Positions 55,573-64,000 of a DNA stretch of 64,000 nt are shown one piece after another. The notes beneath the pieces were generated by a model. It was not told the DNA's origin and searched no databases. It saw only the letters and a program-made list of their open reading frames with translations. Source of the DNA: Nemertoderma westbladi (Eukaryota; Xenacoelomorpha; Nemertodermatida; Nemertodermatidae); contig JAUCBJ010008976.1 of NCBI GenBank assembly GCA_032718475.1, positions 62,001 to 126,000 on the forward strand, written 5' to 3'. Every line of letters begins with the position of its first letter. Position 1 is the stretch's first letter. The translations under genes and the position numbers were made by a program.

Positions 55573-56879
55573 ATGAGTCGAGAGAGAAGAACGACACCGC
55601 CGCGGACCCCGGACGACGATCTAATGATCCGCGAGGCCACGGCGAGACGATACGGACCCACGACGCCGGTCGATGCTACGCCGACCACGTCGACGCACAT
55701 TGACGCCACGTCGATAACGAGCGGCCCGGCGAACCAAGATGTGGGGGGTCGTCTACAGCGAGAGAGCGAGTCGAGTAAAGGAGAGAGCGAGACGAGGGAG
55801 GAGAGAGACGAGTCGACACACGACGGCAGTCGATATGCCGATGTCGCCGGCCAGCCACAGGCCGAGGGCGACGGACGGCCCACCGGAACGGCAACGGTGG
55901 GGCCGACGGTACGACGCCGAACCCGGAGGGAGAGAGGAGATGTCGACGACGAGGACGTCGGGGTCGTCCGGCTCCGACGAGCCTACGCCGCAACCCGGGA
56001 ACAACTGAAAGAAGCTAGAGGAGGGGCTGAGATAGACCAGGTGAAGTTGAGGAGACGACTAGGTGAGTCGAACAGATACTTTGATTACCTAGTGCGTTCT
56101 GGCCAGGGAGAACTAGCCAGCGAGAGAGCGAGAGGGGTTGCCATCGAACTGTTTGGGCTATGGGAACGTAGGGGTATGGGGCCTGATGTAGGGTACATAG
56201 GGCCATACTTAGTCGATGCCAGGGAAGTTAAGTTAGTGGGTTGGGCGGGACCGCACGAGGGCGAATCCGAGGTTAGCTCCGAGGATTCGGTCTCGTCGGT
56301 CAGCGAGAACCCCGGAAAGCGGGGGAATGTTAGTAGGACGGAGGGGCGGCGGAAGTCCGTCGCAACCGATAAGTCTGCTACATCCTCCGCAAAAGAAAGA
56401 CGGGTGCGAGAGAGTGAACGCATGGCATATAAATTAAAAATGGAAGAATTAGAGTGGCGACTGAGGGGAAGGAAAGACAAGAGAGTGAACGCGAAGAGCG
56501 TGAGGCAAGAGAACAGAGCGTGCAGTACACGTACAGTACGTACAGTAACCGTACGGGCGGGGGGGGGGGGGGTAGTAGTAGTGCGTTAGGGAATATTGGT
56601 ATTAATAGTACCGTAGTAAATAACCCTAATCCCTTTATTACAGGAAATATTTTACCCGGTAGTAGTAATTTAAGTTTAAATTCAAATAATAATATTAATT
56701 CAAATATTCAGAATAATCAAAATAATTCAACTAATTCGAATAGCAATTTAAATTTTGAAAATAATAATAATTCTAACTTAAATAATTTAAATAATCCCAT
56801 TTCAAATTCTAATAATTTTATTGATTTAACAAATAATATTGGGAATGGTGCTATTAATGTGAACGCATCAGACGTGTAA
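55573..56879 (+). pseudogene. Gag N-terminal ORF, one frameshift
   Basis: ATG at 55573 opens a frame rich in R, E, D and T (MSRERRTTPPRTPDDDL). Residues about 130-220 look helical (VVRLRRAYAATREQLKEAR, then RRRLGESNRYFDYLVR) like the coiled-coil part of BEL/Pao gag. Near 56465 the acidic coiled-coil pattern moves to the next frame (ERQESEREEREAREQ), which then runs through a glycine run coded by poly-G (about 56558-56573) and an asparagine-rich tail (SNLSLNSNNNINSNIQNNQN) to TAA 56877-56879. One base gained in GAGGGGAAGG would explain the shift. The Asn-rich tail is AT-rich, in contrast to the GC-rich first part. Assignment as gag is from position and composition. Confidence 0.6.
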
Positions 56880-57312
56880 AGCCCGGCAGACGGCGGCCTG
56901 GTAGGCCGCGTAGTTAGTAGGCAGGAAGTGGCGCGGTTGAGCCAACCCGAGGTGGGCCTGGTAGGCCACGCAGTAGTAGGGAGAGAGGCGGGGGTGAATG
57001 GACCCAGGCGTAGTAGAGACAGTGTGTCGACTAGAGAGGGGTGTAGAGACGAAGTAAGAGATATTGAAGTTAGATGTGGCGGGTGGGGGGGGGGGGCTAC
57101 GGGCGCCCCACCACATGAGATTAGCGGCGAGAGAGGGGGGGCAGAGAATGCCCCACAAGAGGGGTGTAGAAGTGTAGTAAGAGGTAGTGAAGTTAGAAGT
57201 GGCGGGTGGGGGGGGGGGGGGGCTACGGGCGCCCCACCACAGAAGATTAGTGGCGAGAGAAAGGGGGTAGAGAGTGTCCGACAAGAGGGACGCAGAAGTG
57301 TAGTAAGAGATA
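56880..57312 (+). repeat. 123-bp minisatellite within gag with poly-G runs
   Basis: Three tandem units of about 123 bp (from about 57045 to 57400, running into the next ORF) each contain GTGGCGGGTGGGGGG and CCCCACCACA...GATTAG, and code for GWGGGG, TGAPP and ISGERGG. The same frame as the preceding ORF is open here after its TAA. The poly-G runs are likely frameshift points, and the reading frame changes at about 57345. Confidence 0.7.
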
Positions 57313-60021
57313 GTGAAGTTAGAAGTAGCGGGTGGGGGGGGGGGGGCTACGGGCACCCCACCACGAGGGATTAGTAGCGAGAGAGGGGGGGCAGGGAGTG
57401 TCCCACAGGCGTCGGCGGATAATGCGCGGGCCGAATTAGGTAAACCGCAACACCCGGCGACGGAGAGTAATAGGGGGATTGCGAGTATCCCCAGCGGCGT
57501 GCGATCGAGCAGAGAGAGACAGGTTGACGTCACGAGAGGGCGGGCGACGGAACGTCGAGCCCAGTCAGAAGAGAGAAGATTAGTAGAGTTTAATAGAGAG
57601 GTCAAAGATAGGAGAAGATTAGTAGAGTATAATAGAGAGGTCGAAGATAGAAGAAGATTAGCAGAGTTTAACCGAGAGGTCGAAGAGAGAAGAAAGGAAG
57701 ATAATAGAAGAGTCGTTGCTAGGGGCAACCGGAGAGCGAGGACGGATAGCGAGCCGTCAGTAGTAGAGATGGATACGGAGAGTCAGTGGGGTCGAACTTC
57801 GGGAGATTGCCGTCGCCCCGGAGAAACGCACCGCACGCCAGGAGAGGGGTACAGGATGTACCGATACGAAGAAGAGAACAGGAGTGGGGATCGAAGAGAA
57901 ACTTCCCGACGTGATATAGCTGCCGATCGAGAGTACGGTAGTCGCGGGGAGATTCGAGATTCGAGAAGAATAAACTTCGATTCGGAAGGGCACATGCAGA
58001 CTGCAGGACATACTGTAGGCCTTACTGCACATACTATTATAGGCCATGCTGGGAGAGATAGAGTAGGCGATAGGGTAGCGCGGACGACGGGATTAAACCC
58101 GGAAGTCGCGGAGTACATACCGGTAGGTAGGCAAGAAGTGAATAGGCCTATATCGGTACCGGTACAGCAGCATGACTATAATTTCCAGGGACACAACATA
58201 TATCCAGGGGAGGGGGGAATTATTGCAGATAGATGTATGGGCCCCAATATATTAACATCAACCCCAGTACCAAACATACCGGTGGGAGGGGGACAGGGTG
58301 ACATTCCCCCATCACAATATCAACAATATACCCCAATAGGAGCAAGAACATCGAACCCCTTGGACGAGAGCAGGTCATGCAACACGGAAATATGGAGGGG
58401 GCCGTTACCCCCAATGATATATCCGATGCAACAAATTAAATCAACAACAGATAGGACGGACAGACCGCATCCAATAGGGGAGTCTATACAACATCCATCG
58501 AACCCATTAGAAGCGCAAGCGATGGGAATGGCCACATTGATCGATGCGTTAAAAACTAGGATCGAGTTACCACCTGTGGAACCATTTAAATTCGATGGGA
58601 GTAGGCCGGAAGAATATCTACAGTTTCGGCGCATGTATAGTAACGAAATATTAAGTAAGAACTTGACGCAGGCGGAGTGCCTAAAATATCTGCAAGTATA
58701 TACAGGAGGCCCAGCATACGACATCGTGAGGCAATACCAGGGCATCGAGGGCGGCTTCACGACAGCATGGCGGGCGCTAGATAGGGAATACGGGCACCCG
58801 GCCAAGATCATCCGGCAAACCCTGAGAGGCATAACATCGGGTGGCCTACAGGATAATCCCGTTAGCATAAGGACCTTTGCGAACAAGGTCGAGAGGGCGT
58901 TAATCGTGTTAAAGACGCTAGACGCACCATACGAACTCAACGCGTCTAACAACATCACCACGATAGCGCAGGCACTGCCGATCTGGCTGCGGAGAAAGTG
59001 GAGGAAGATCGCCTTCTCCACTCGAGAGAAGAAAGGTGCGGAACCGGGCCTAGAAGAAATGTCGAGCTTCCTAAACTATGAAGCCGAATTAATTACAGAC
59101 CCAGTCTATAGTGAGGATAGTTTGGGGAAGGCACCAAAGACCGAATACAACAGGCCTGGACCCGAACATAATCCGACAGACCCATTCTCGGGAGTGGGAC
59201 AATCACTACCACATGCAGCCACACAGGGGACTGCTAGTCCACAGTTAGCTGGTAGCAGGGCCACACCGTGGCAGGGACAGAAAGAAAATAACACCATAAA
59301 TAAACACAATCCCAATATACCCAGTAGGCCGAGTACAGACAACCAAAACACTAAATCGGTACATATAAACCTAGGCGCGATACGTGAGGGACTATACAGG
59401 GAATGCTATAATCCAGGATTTGAATGTCAATTACATCGGGATGGAACACATAAGACCAGGAGTTGTAAGCACTGGCAAGCGTTGCCCAAAAAAGATCGTA
59501 TAGCCTACACAGACGCAAACGGACTATGTCATCGATGTGTGGTAGAAGGGCACAGATCCGGAGAGTGTAGAGAAACAGCAGTTAGAGAGTCCGAGACTGG
59601 AGGCCAGGCAATGGCCACAAGCACGACAGAAGAGGAGAAGAAGAGAAAAGTACTACTCGGGGTAGTACCAGTAAAGATATCAGGAGAGGGCGGTCGATCA
59701 GTAACGACGTTAATGCTGGTCGACAGCGGAGCAGCCTTCACGCTGGTGGAGAACAGGGTGGCCGAAGAGATAGGGCTAAAGACGAGGCCGAACAGAATGG
59801 CGGTAACTACCGTCTCGAGTAAAGATGAGGTCCTGGAGACGAGGACGGGGCGGTGCAGGATAGCAGCGATTGCACCGGGATGCAACTATGGGGCGACTAT
59901 CGACCCCATTCACATCATCGAATCGATAAACATCAACGCCAGGCGACCAACCAACATTGAGGTCGAGCAATATAGATTCCTGGACGGTATCGATTTCTCA
60001 ATAGTTCAGGTGGATGCTTAG
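57313..60021 (+). CDS. Gag capsid, zinc cluster and aspartic protease of the LTR element
   Basis: Open for 902 codons; the first in-frame ATG is at 57769, so the upstream part probably belongs to a fusion with the earlier gag frame. Residues 85-150 are charged heptad-like repeats (RRLVEFNREVKD, then RRLAEFNREVEER). The BEL/Pao-type capsid (DUF1759-like) runs from about 425 (PFKFDGSRPEEYLQF) through TGGPAYDIVRQYQG and AWRALDREYGHPAKI to about 610. The Cys/His cluster is at about 697-752 (CQLHRDGTHKTRSC, CHRCVVEGHRSGEC). The protease active site is LVDSGAAFTLV at about 801. After the protease the ORF ends at TAG 60019-60021 with no RT. Open over this length, it may still be made. BEL/Pao affinity is inferred. 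Confidence 0.82.
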   Translation: MKLEVAGGGGGATGTPPRGISSERGGAGSVPQASADNARAELGKPQHPATESNRGIASIPSGVRSSRERQVDVTRGRATERRAQSEERRLVEFNREVKDRRRLVEYNREVEDRRRLAEFNREVEERRKEDNRRVVARGNRRARTDSEPSVVEMDTESQWGRTSGDCRRPGETHRTPGEGYRMYRYEEENRSGDRRETSRRDIAADREYGSRGEIRDSRRINFDSEGHMQTAGHTVGLTAHTIIGHAGRDRVGDRVARTTGLNPEVAEYIPVGRQEVNRPISVPVQQHDYNFQGHNIYPGEGGIIADRCMGPNILTSTPVPNIPVGGGQGDIPPSQYQQYTPIGARTSNPLDESRSCNTEIWRGPLPPMIYPMQQIKSTTDRTDRPHPIGESIQHPSNPLEAQAMGMATLIDALKTRIELPPVEPFKFDGSRPEEYLQFRRMYSNEILSKNLTQAECLKYLQVYTGGPAYDIVRQYQGIEGGFTTAWRALDREYGHPAKIIRQTLRGITSGGLQDNPVSIRTFANKVERALIVLKTLDAPYELNASNNITTIAQALPIWLRRKWRKIAFSTREKKGAEPGLEEMSSFLNYEAELITDPVYSEDSLGKAPKTEYNRPGPEHNPTDPFSGVGQSLPHAATQGTASPQLAGSRATPWQGQKENNTINKHNPNIPSRPSTDNQNTKSVHINLGAIREGLYRECYNPGFECQLHRDGTHKTRSCKHWQALPKKDRIAYTDANGLCHRCVVEGHRSGECRETAVRESETGGQAMATSTTEEEKKRKVLLGVVPVKISGEGGRSVTTLMLVDSGAAFTLVENRVAEEIGLKTRPNRMAVTTVSSKDEVLETRTGRCRIAAIAPGCNYGATIDPIHIIESININARRPTNIEVEQYRFLDGIDFSIVQVDA

Positions 60022-60661
60022 CGGCCCAGTTAAAACTAAGATCCCATGCAGTGTGACAGAGACATCAGGGTGCATGTTACCAGGCACCGCAGGCGCAGAG
60101 GACGAAGAGGAGAAACAAGAGATAGTAGAGCCAGATAGGGAGGTGACAGTAAGAAAGTGGGCAGAGGAGAGTAGGTCTCCCAGCATGCATCGGTATGGAG
60201 ATGGAGCGGAGCGGACAGCGAGGTGTCCGGAGGACAACACTCCGGGGGAGTGCCCGGAGGAGTGTCGGGAGGAGTGTCTAGAGGAGTGTCTGGAGGAGTG
60301 TCCAGAGGAGTGTCCGGAAGAGACGCAGGTCCGGGTTGGAGGCATACCGACAAGGGGGAAGTCGAGAAGGAAGGCAGGATGGAGAGGGGTAGGACTGCTG
60401 TTGTACCTCCTGTTTTGCCTGTTCTTTCACTTTCTATTCATTCTGCCACCGGGAGATAACAAGGAGGGAGATGGCATTTTGATGCCAGGAGACGAGATGG
60501 TTAAGAAGGCGGCGGAGAGACCCGATTTTGGGGTGGCGGAAGAGGGAGAACCAATTCCTGGTCAGTTGGAATTGGCGAAGAAGGTGTGGCGAAGAGTAAG
60601 AGGACGTATAGGAGGGCAGTGGGAGAGTGCCTACTGGAAGAAGGGGCACCTTAGAGTTTAG
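60014..60661 (+). CDS. Small membrane-protein-like ORF overlapping the protease stop
   Basis: ATG at 60014 lies in ATGCTTAG, so it overlaps the preceding stop (TAG 60019-60021) in the -1 frame; termination-reinitiation is possible. The 215-aa product has an acidic N-terminus, a Cys-Glu repeat near residues 76-100 (EECREECLEECLEEC; a 12-bp tandem repeat in DNA), a basic stretch and one strong hydrophobic segment at about 126-146 (VGLLLYLLFCLFFHFLFILPP is close to a membrane helix), then a basic C-terminus. It takes the position where RT would be expected. I do not recognise the family; an envelope-like or accessory role is speculation. Confidence 0.5.
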   Translation: MLSGPVKTKIPCSVTETSGCMLPGTAGAEDEEEKQEIVEPDREVTVRKWAEESRSPSMHRYGDGAERTARCPEDNTPGECPEECREECLEECLEECPEECPEETQVRVGGIPTRGKSRRKAGWRGVGLLLYLLFCLFFHFLFILPPGDNKEGDGILMPGDEMVKKAAERPDFGVAEEGEPIPGQLELAKKVWRRVRGRIGGQWESAYWKKGHLRV

Positions 60662-62045
60662 TCATCCAAGGTTTTGGACTGAGGGGGGTGGGAATGAGGG
60701 CGAGACAAGACGCCCTTCCCACAAGAAAATTAATTATTTAATTAAAAATAAACAATAAAAATAATTAAATAATAGTTAGAAGAGATAGTAAGTAGTAGTC
60801 AGGAGATAAGTTAGAAGAAGTAAGTAAGTTAGAAGGCGGCGGGGTAAGGGAGTGTGGCATATTGTCATGCCACGAGTAGTAGTAGGGAGGTTGTGGGCAC
60901 CGTAAGCGCCACGTAGAAGGATAGTAAGTAGAGAAGTTAGAAGGCGGCGGGGTAAGGGAGTGTGGCATATTGTCATGCCACGAGTAGTAGTAGGGGGGTC
61001 GTGGGCACCGGAAGCGCCACGTAGAAAGTAGCGGTGGTAGAGAGGTTGTGGGCACCGCAAGCGCCACGTAGAAAAGTAGTAGCAGAGAGTGGTTGTGGGC
61101 ACCGGAAGCGCCACGTAGAAAGTAGTAGGAGAGAGTGGTTGTGGGCACCGTAAGCGCCACGTAGAAAGTAGCAAGAGAGTGGTTGTGGGCACCGGAAGCG
61201 CCACGTAGAAAGTAGTAGCAGAGAGTGGTTGTGGGCACCGCAAGCGCCACGTAGATAGAGGTATTAGTTGAGGTGGAGATGTAGATAGAGTAGAGTAGTA
61301 GAGACGGGCACATAGGGTGCCAGAGAGTAGAGTAGTAGAGAGGGCACATAGGGTGCCAGGTAGTAGAGTTAGAGTGTTAGAGGTAGTAGAGAGGGCACAT
61401 AGGGTGCCAGAGAGTAGAGTAGTAGAGAGGGCACATAGGGTGCCAGGTAGTAGAGTAGTAGAGGGTAGATAGTAGAGTGGTTGTGGGCACCACAAGCGCC
61501 ACGTAGATAGAGGGTTTTAGTTAGAGTTAGTAGTAGAGTGGTTGTGGGCACCGCAAGCGCCACGTAGATGGAGGTAGTAGCAGAGGGTTGTGGGCACCCT
61601 AAGCGCCACGTAGTAGAAGAGTTAGAGTTAAAGTTAGTAGGCTTAGAGAGATAGTTAGAGTTAGTAAGAGAGTTAGATAGTTAGCAAGTGAGTAGTAGGT
61701 AGATAGTATGATAGCACAGGGGTAGCATTAGAGGTCAGGGCCTTAAAGAGTGGCAGGGAGTAGAGAGGAGATAGTGAAAGGAACTGTTGACGAGAGAGAA
61801 GAGTGCGATTCAGGTGTGGGGAGAGGGTAAGAGCGAGTTGAGTCAGAGAGCGGAGTTAGAGTGGTGAGAGTGTTGGGGAAACAAAAATTGTGTGAGAGAA
61901 GCGCACGATCGGCCCGACACGAGACGCCAGAGGGTAGTGACATCATACCCATAGGGAGCGGCCCAGAAAGCCGACTCCAAGAAAATAGATCCACCCCACA
62001 CCCGATAATAGATCGAGTTCCAGCGGAATTGAAGCGCACTTAGTG
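60662..62045 (+). repeat. Minisatellite region with hairpin-forming units
   Basis: Ten or so copies of a unit of about 60 bp with GTGGGCACCG(C/G)AAGCGCCA + CGTAGA, mixed with GGGCACATAGGGTGCCAG units (about 61307-61445) and twice the exact hairpin GTGGCAT-ATTGTC-ATGCCAC (about 60853 and 60960). AGTAG-rich linkers join them. Long minus-strand frames here are artefacts of the repeat. From 61620 to 62045 low-complexity GTTAGAGTTAG and purine-rich sequence follows, without a gene. Confidence 0.8.
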
Positions 62046-62049
62046 GTTG

Positions 62050-62087
62050 ATGCTATCTTCTCACCGGGAAGATAGCATGGGGGGGAG
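62050..62087 (+). promoter_or_regulatory. Perfect 11-bp hairpin and polypurine tract before the 3' LTR
   Basis: ATGCTATCTTC (62050-62060), loop TCACCGG, GAAGATAGCAT (62068-62078) form a perfect 11-bp stem. The following GGGGGGGAG run reaches the 3' LTR start at 62088 and is the expected plus-strand primer (polypurine tract). Confidence 0.75.
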
Positions 62088-62623
62088 TGTTAGCGAATCA
62101 ATTCCGCCTCACCAAACCCCATAAAGTGAGCCATAAAGCAATATTGGGAGCACGAGGTTGATTACCAATATCAACCTCGTGTCACCCCAATAAAGTGGGA
62201 AGGGAAGGAGAAACACACAATGGAGGTCAGGGGCCAAACCCCTAACCCAAAGAGAACAGGTGGAGTGAACGGGAACACTCCAAAGGGCGCCAACAGGGGT
62301 ATCAACATATCAGAGGGGGGAAAGGCATCGATTAGGTACAGCAATAAGGCCACCGTGCAATATAACCAGTTACCAGTAATCATACCAGTCAGTTATCCTA
62401 GTATCATATTGGTGCTAGTTAGGTTAGATAGTTTAGCTAGGGAAGGACCGGGACTTTAGTTACCGTATCCCGCCTTCCGTGTACAACAACCTATATCCAT
62501 ATCTATATCTTTATGCCGATTATTATATACAACGAACGATACGAACTCATTTACTCTTCACACACGGCGGGGACGCGTGAACTAACACCGGATAAACCGG
62601 GATCCTTCCTGGATCCCGTCACA
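62088..62623 (+). repeat. 3' LTR of the gag-protease element
   Basis: 536 bp, starting TGTTAGCGAATC and ending GTCACA, followed by the target duplication TTCAT. It differs from the 5' LTR by a few substitutions (for example AACATATC for AACCAATC) and one short repeat difference, so insertion is recent. Confidence 0.93.
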
Positions 62624-62628
62624 TTCAT

Positions 62629-63140
62629 TGCTTCTTCCTATCACATAGAGACGTTGTATTTTATTGACAAAAGGCATAGTTATCATTTAGTCCTACATCT
62701 ATTGCATACATTAAAGGGGGGCGGCGGGGGGGGGGGGGGTGGGCTATAACACATGTTGCAATTTATTTTTGCGCGTAAGGCATTTAATGTGGTACCTAAA
62801 ATGGACGAAGTTAATCACAATGAGACAGAAGTTATAAAGAAGGCGAATGATCGCTTGGTAAAAAGGTAAATGGGAAAATAAGGCAAAATGGAAAACTAAG
62901 TGCGATTTCTTGGAGTAGTAAGCACCTTGTTTCCATTATTATGTTGTTGAATTGGCCAACATTATTGGAAAATATTATAGCAGTGGGGAACAATTAATTA
63001 GTAGTTTAAATATTGTGGGGCGAGCCACGAAAGTAAGCGAGTTTAGCATACGGGTACCACTAACTCAATCGGTGTGTCTATCGTTCTGTTGTGTTCAATT
63101 TTAAACGTTAATGACTCAACCAAATCTTGATAAAATCTAT
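62629..63140. other. End of tandem unit copy 2 and flank
   Basis: 62629-62872 continues the unit tail seen at 32665-32908, with a G-rich run near 62715-62740. From 62873 the sequence is new and without a gene. Confidence 0.7.
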
Positions 63141-63490
63141 AGCACTACCCGGGCGCGGTGCCACGTTCCATATCTAACAGCACTACCCGGGCGCGGGGCC
63201 ACGTTCCATATCTAACAGCTCTACCCGGGCGCGGGGCCACGTTCCATGTCTAATAGCACTTCCCTGGCGCGGGGCCACGTTACATGTCTAATACCAGTAC
63301 CCGGGCGCGGGGCCACGTTACATGTCTAATACCAGTACCCGGGCGCGGGGCCACGTTACATGTCTAATACCAGTACCCGGGCGCGGGGCCATGTTACATG
63401 TCTAATACCAGTACCCGAGCGCGGGGCCACGTTACATGTCTAATAACACTACCAGGGCGCGGGGCCACGTTCCATGTCTAAAAGCACTAC
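63141..63490. repeat. GC-rich 38-bp minisatellite
   Basis: Nine copies of AGCACTACCCGGGCGCGGGG + CCACGTTCCATATCTAAC (38 bp) and variants. Each carries CCCGGG and several CpG dinucleotides, in contrast to the AT-rich surroundings. Confidence 0.9.
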
Positions 63491-64000
63491 CATTTACCAT
63501 AGCATTTACCAGAATGTCACTGTTTGTGTATCCATGATAACAATGTTACCCTTCCCATACAAGCTGTGTTAAGCAATTGCATTTACAGTTGTACGAGTTC
63601 TAACTATGTTTCATGGGAAACACGTTGTTTCGTTGTTATTTAATTAATTGTTCCGTGACATATTGATAAATAGAAATTAGAATGCTCACCTCTCACACTT
63701 ATTTCACATTAGTAACTACTTTAATAGTTATTTGGGCATTTATGGCGATATTAATTTGGGTTGTATTAATTTTGATTATTATTATTAATTTGTATTAAAT
63801 ATAAAATTTTGAAAATTTTTCGCATATTTCTATGCTGGAAACGTCACACAAATCCGCTTCCACGATTGAGTATTGTCGTTAGTAATTAGTCACTTATTTT
63901 GCATTATTTAGGTTTGAAGTCAAATAATTTACCGTTAAATTAAATTGTTGCATATGTCATGATCATATACAACATTACAATTAAAGTAAGTAGGTTTTGT
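63491..64000. other. Unassigned AT-rich right edge
   Basis: No gene, RNA or repeat was recognised in these 510 bases. Confidence 0.5.

Larger units (their letters stand above)
54926..62623 (+). mobile_element. Non-autonomous LTR retrotransposon (gag-protease only), 7,698 bp
   Basis: Two direct LTRs (54926-55467 and 62088-62623) begin TGTTAGCGAATC and end CCCGTCACA. TTCAT flanks both sides (54921-54925, 62624-62628), and copy 1 of the tandem unit keeps the empty site. Gag capsid, zinc cluster and aspartic protease resemble BEL/Pao, but no reverse transcriptase, RNase H or integrase exists between the protease and the 3' LTR. That space holds a small membrane-protein-like ORF and minisatellites. 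Movement would need enzymes supplied by another element. Confidence 0.88.
32909..62872. repeat. Tandem unit, copy 2, split by two LTR elements
   Basis: Copy 2 repeats copy 1 from 32909 onward (GGAGTATG...), with its own poly-G run (about 33885-33906) and satellite. It is interrupted at 37457 by the BEL/Pao element, resumes at 54112, is interrupted again at 54925 by the second LTR element, and resumes at 62629 until about 62872 (CGCTTGGTAAAAAGGTAAAT). Removing the insertions leaves about 5.6 kb; the difference from copy 1 is mostly extra satellite. Confidence 0.85.

Noticed and set aside
55551-56480. Long minus-strand frames opposite the gag ORF
   Set aside because: Shadow frames in GC-rich coding sequence; they lack family features.
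56868-57728. 286-codon minus-strand frame
   Set aside because: Antisense to the G-rich minisatellite of gag; proline/serine runs come from the repeat.
60765-61563. Overlapping minus-strand frames of about 194 and 239 codons with LRGASGAHNHS-type repeats
   Set aside because: Opposite strand of the LTR element's minisatellite; two frames are open at once, as expected from repeats.

Overview
This window looks like repeat-dominated nuclear DNA of an invertebrate animal. The evidence is AT-rich sequence, four kinds of non-LTR retrotransposon, two LTR retrotransposons, a Polinton/Maverick-sized DNA element and long satellite arrays. No host single-copy gene, rRNA or intact tRNA gene was recognised. 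The host phylum cannot be fixed from the sequence; marine invertebrates such as sponges or cnidarians are plausible only by analogy.

Layout. 1-2717: 3' part of a non-LTR retroelement with a reverse transcriptase and a restriction-like endonuclease, broken by two in-frame stops. 2718-9074: mosaic of minisatellites and two 5'-truncated copies of one RTE-like LINE; the longer copy has an 11-bp target-site duplication (TSD). 9081-27736: an 18.66-kb Polinton/Maverick-type element with AG...CT ends, long terminal inverted repeats (TIRs) and an exact 6-bp TSD (AATTAC). It carries a protein-primed family B DNA polymerase with N-terminal zinc fingers, a divergent TATA-binding-protein-like gene, an unrecognised 569-aa gene with a readable promoter, a small broken zinc-finger gene, and an array of tRNA T-arm-like (B-box-like) repeats. 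The usual Polinton integrase, packaging ATPase, protease and capsid genes were not recognised. A CR1/jockey-type LINE has inserted into its left TIR.

28135-62872: two tandem copies of a roughly 4.8-kb unit, each containing a 30-bp satellite array. Copy 2 was invaded twice. A BEL/Pao element (37458-54111, minus strand, TSD TATAA) has 1.86-kb LTRs, one of them split by a jockey-type LINE, and an extra zinc-knuckle ORF downstream of integrase. An unrelated LTR element (54926-62623, plus strand, TSD TTCAT) keeps gag and protease but has no reverse transcriptase or integrase, so it is probably non-autonomous. Copy 1 preserves the empty site of the second insertion. 62873-64000 is flank with a GC-rich 38-bp minisatellite.

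How the parts relate. Nesting gives a relative history: satellite and unit duplication came first, then the LTR elements, then the LINE inside a BEL LTR; separately, the Polinton inserted and later received a LINE in its TIR. Most retroelement ORFs carry stops or frameshifts. The Polinton polymerase, TBP-like and 569-aa frames are open, and that element is the part most likely to hold undescribed biology.
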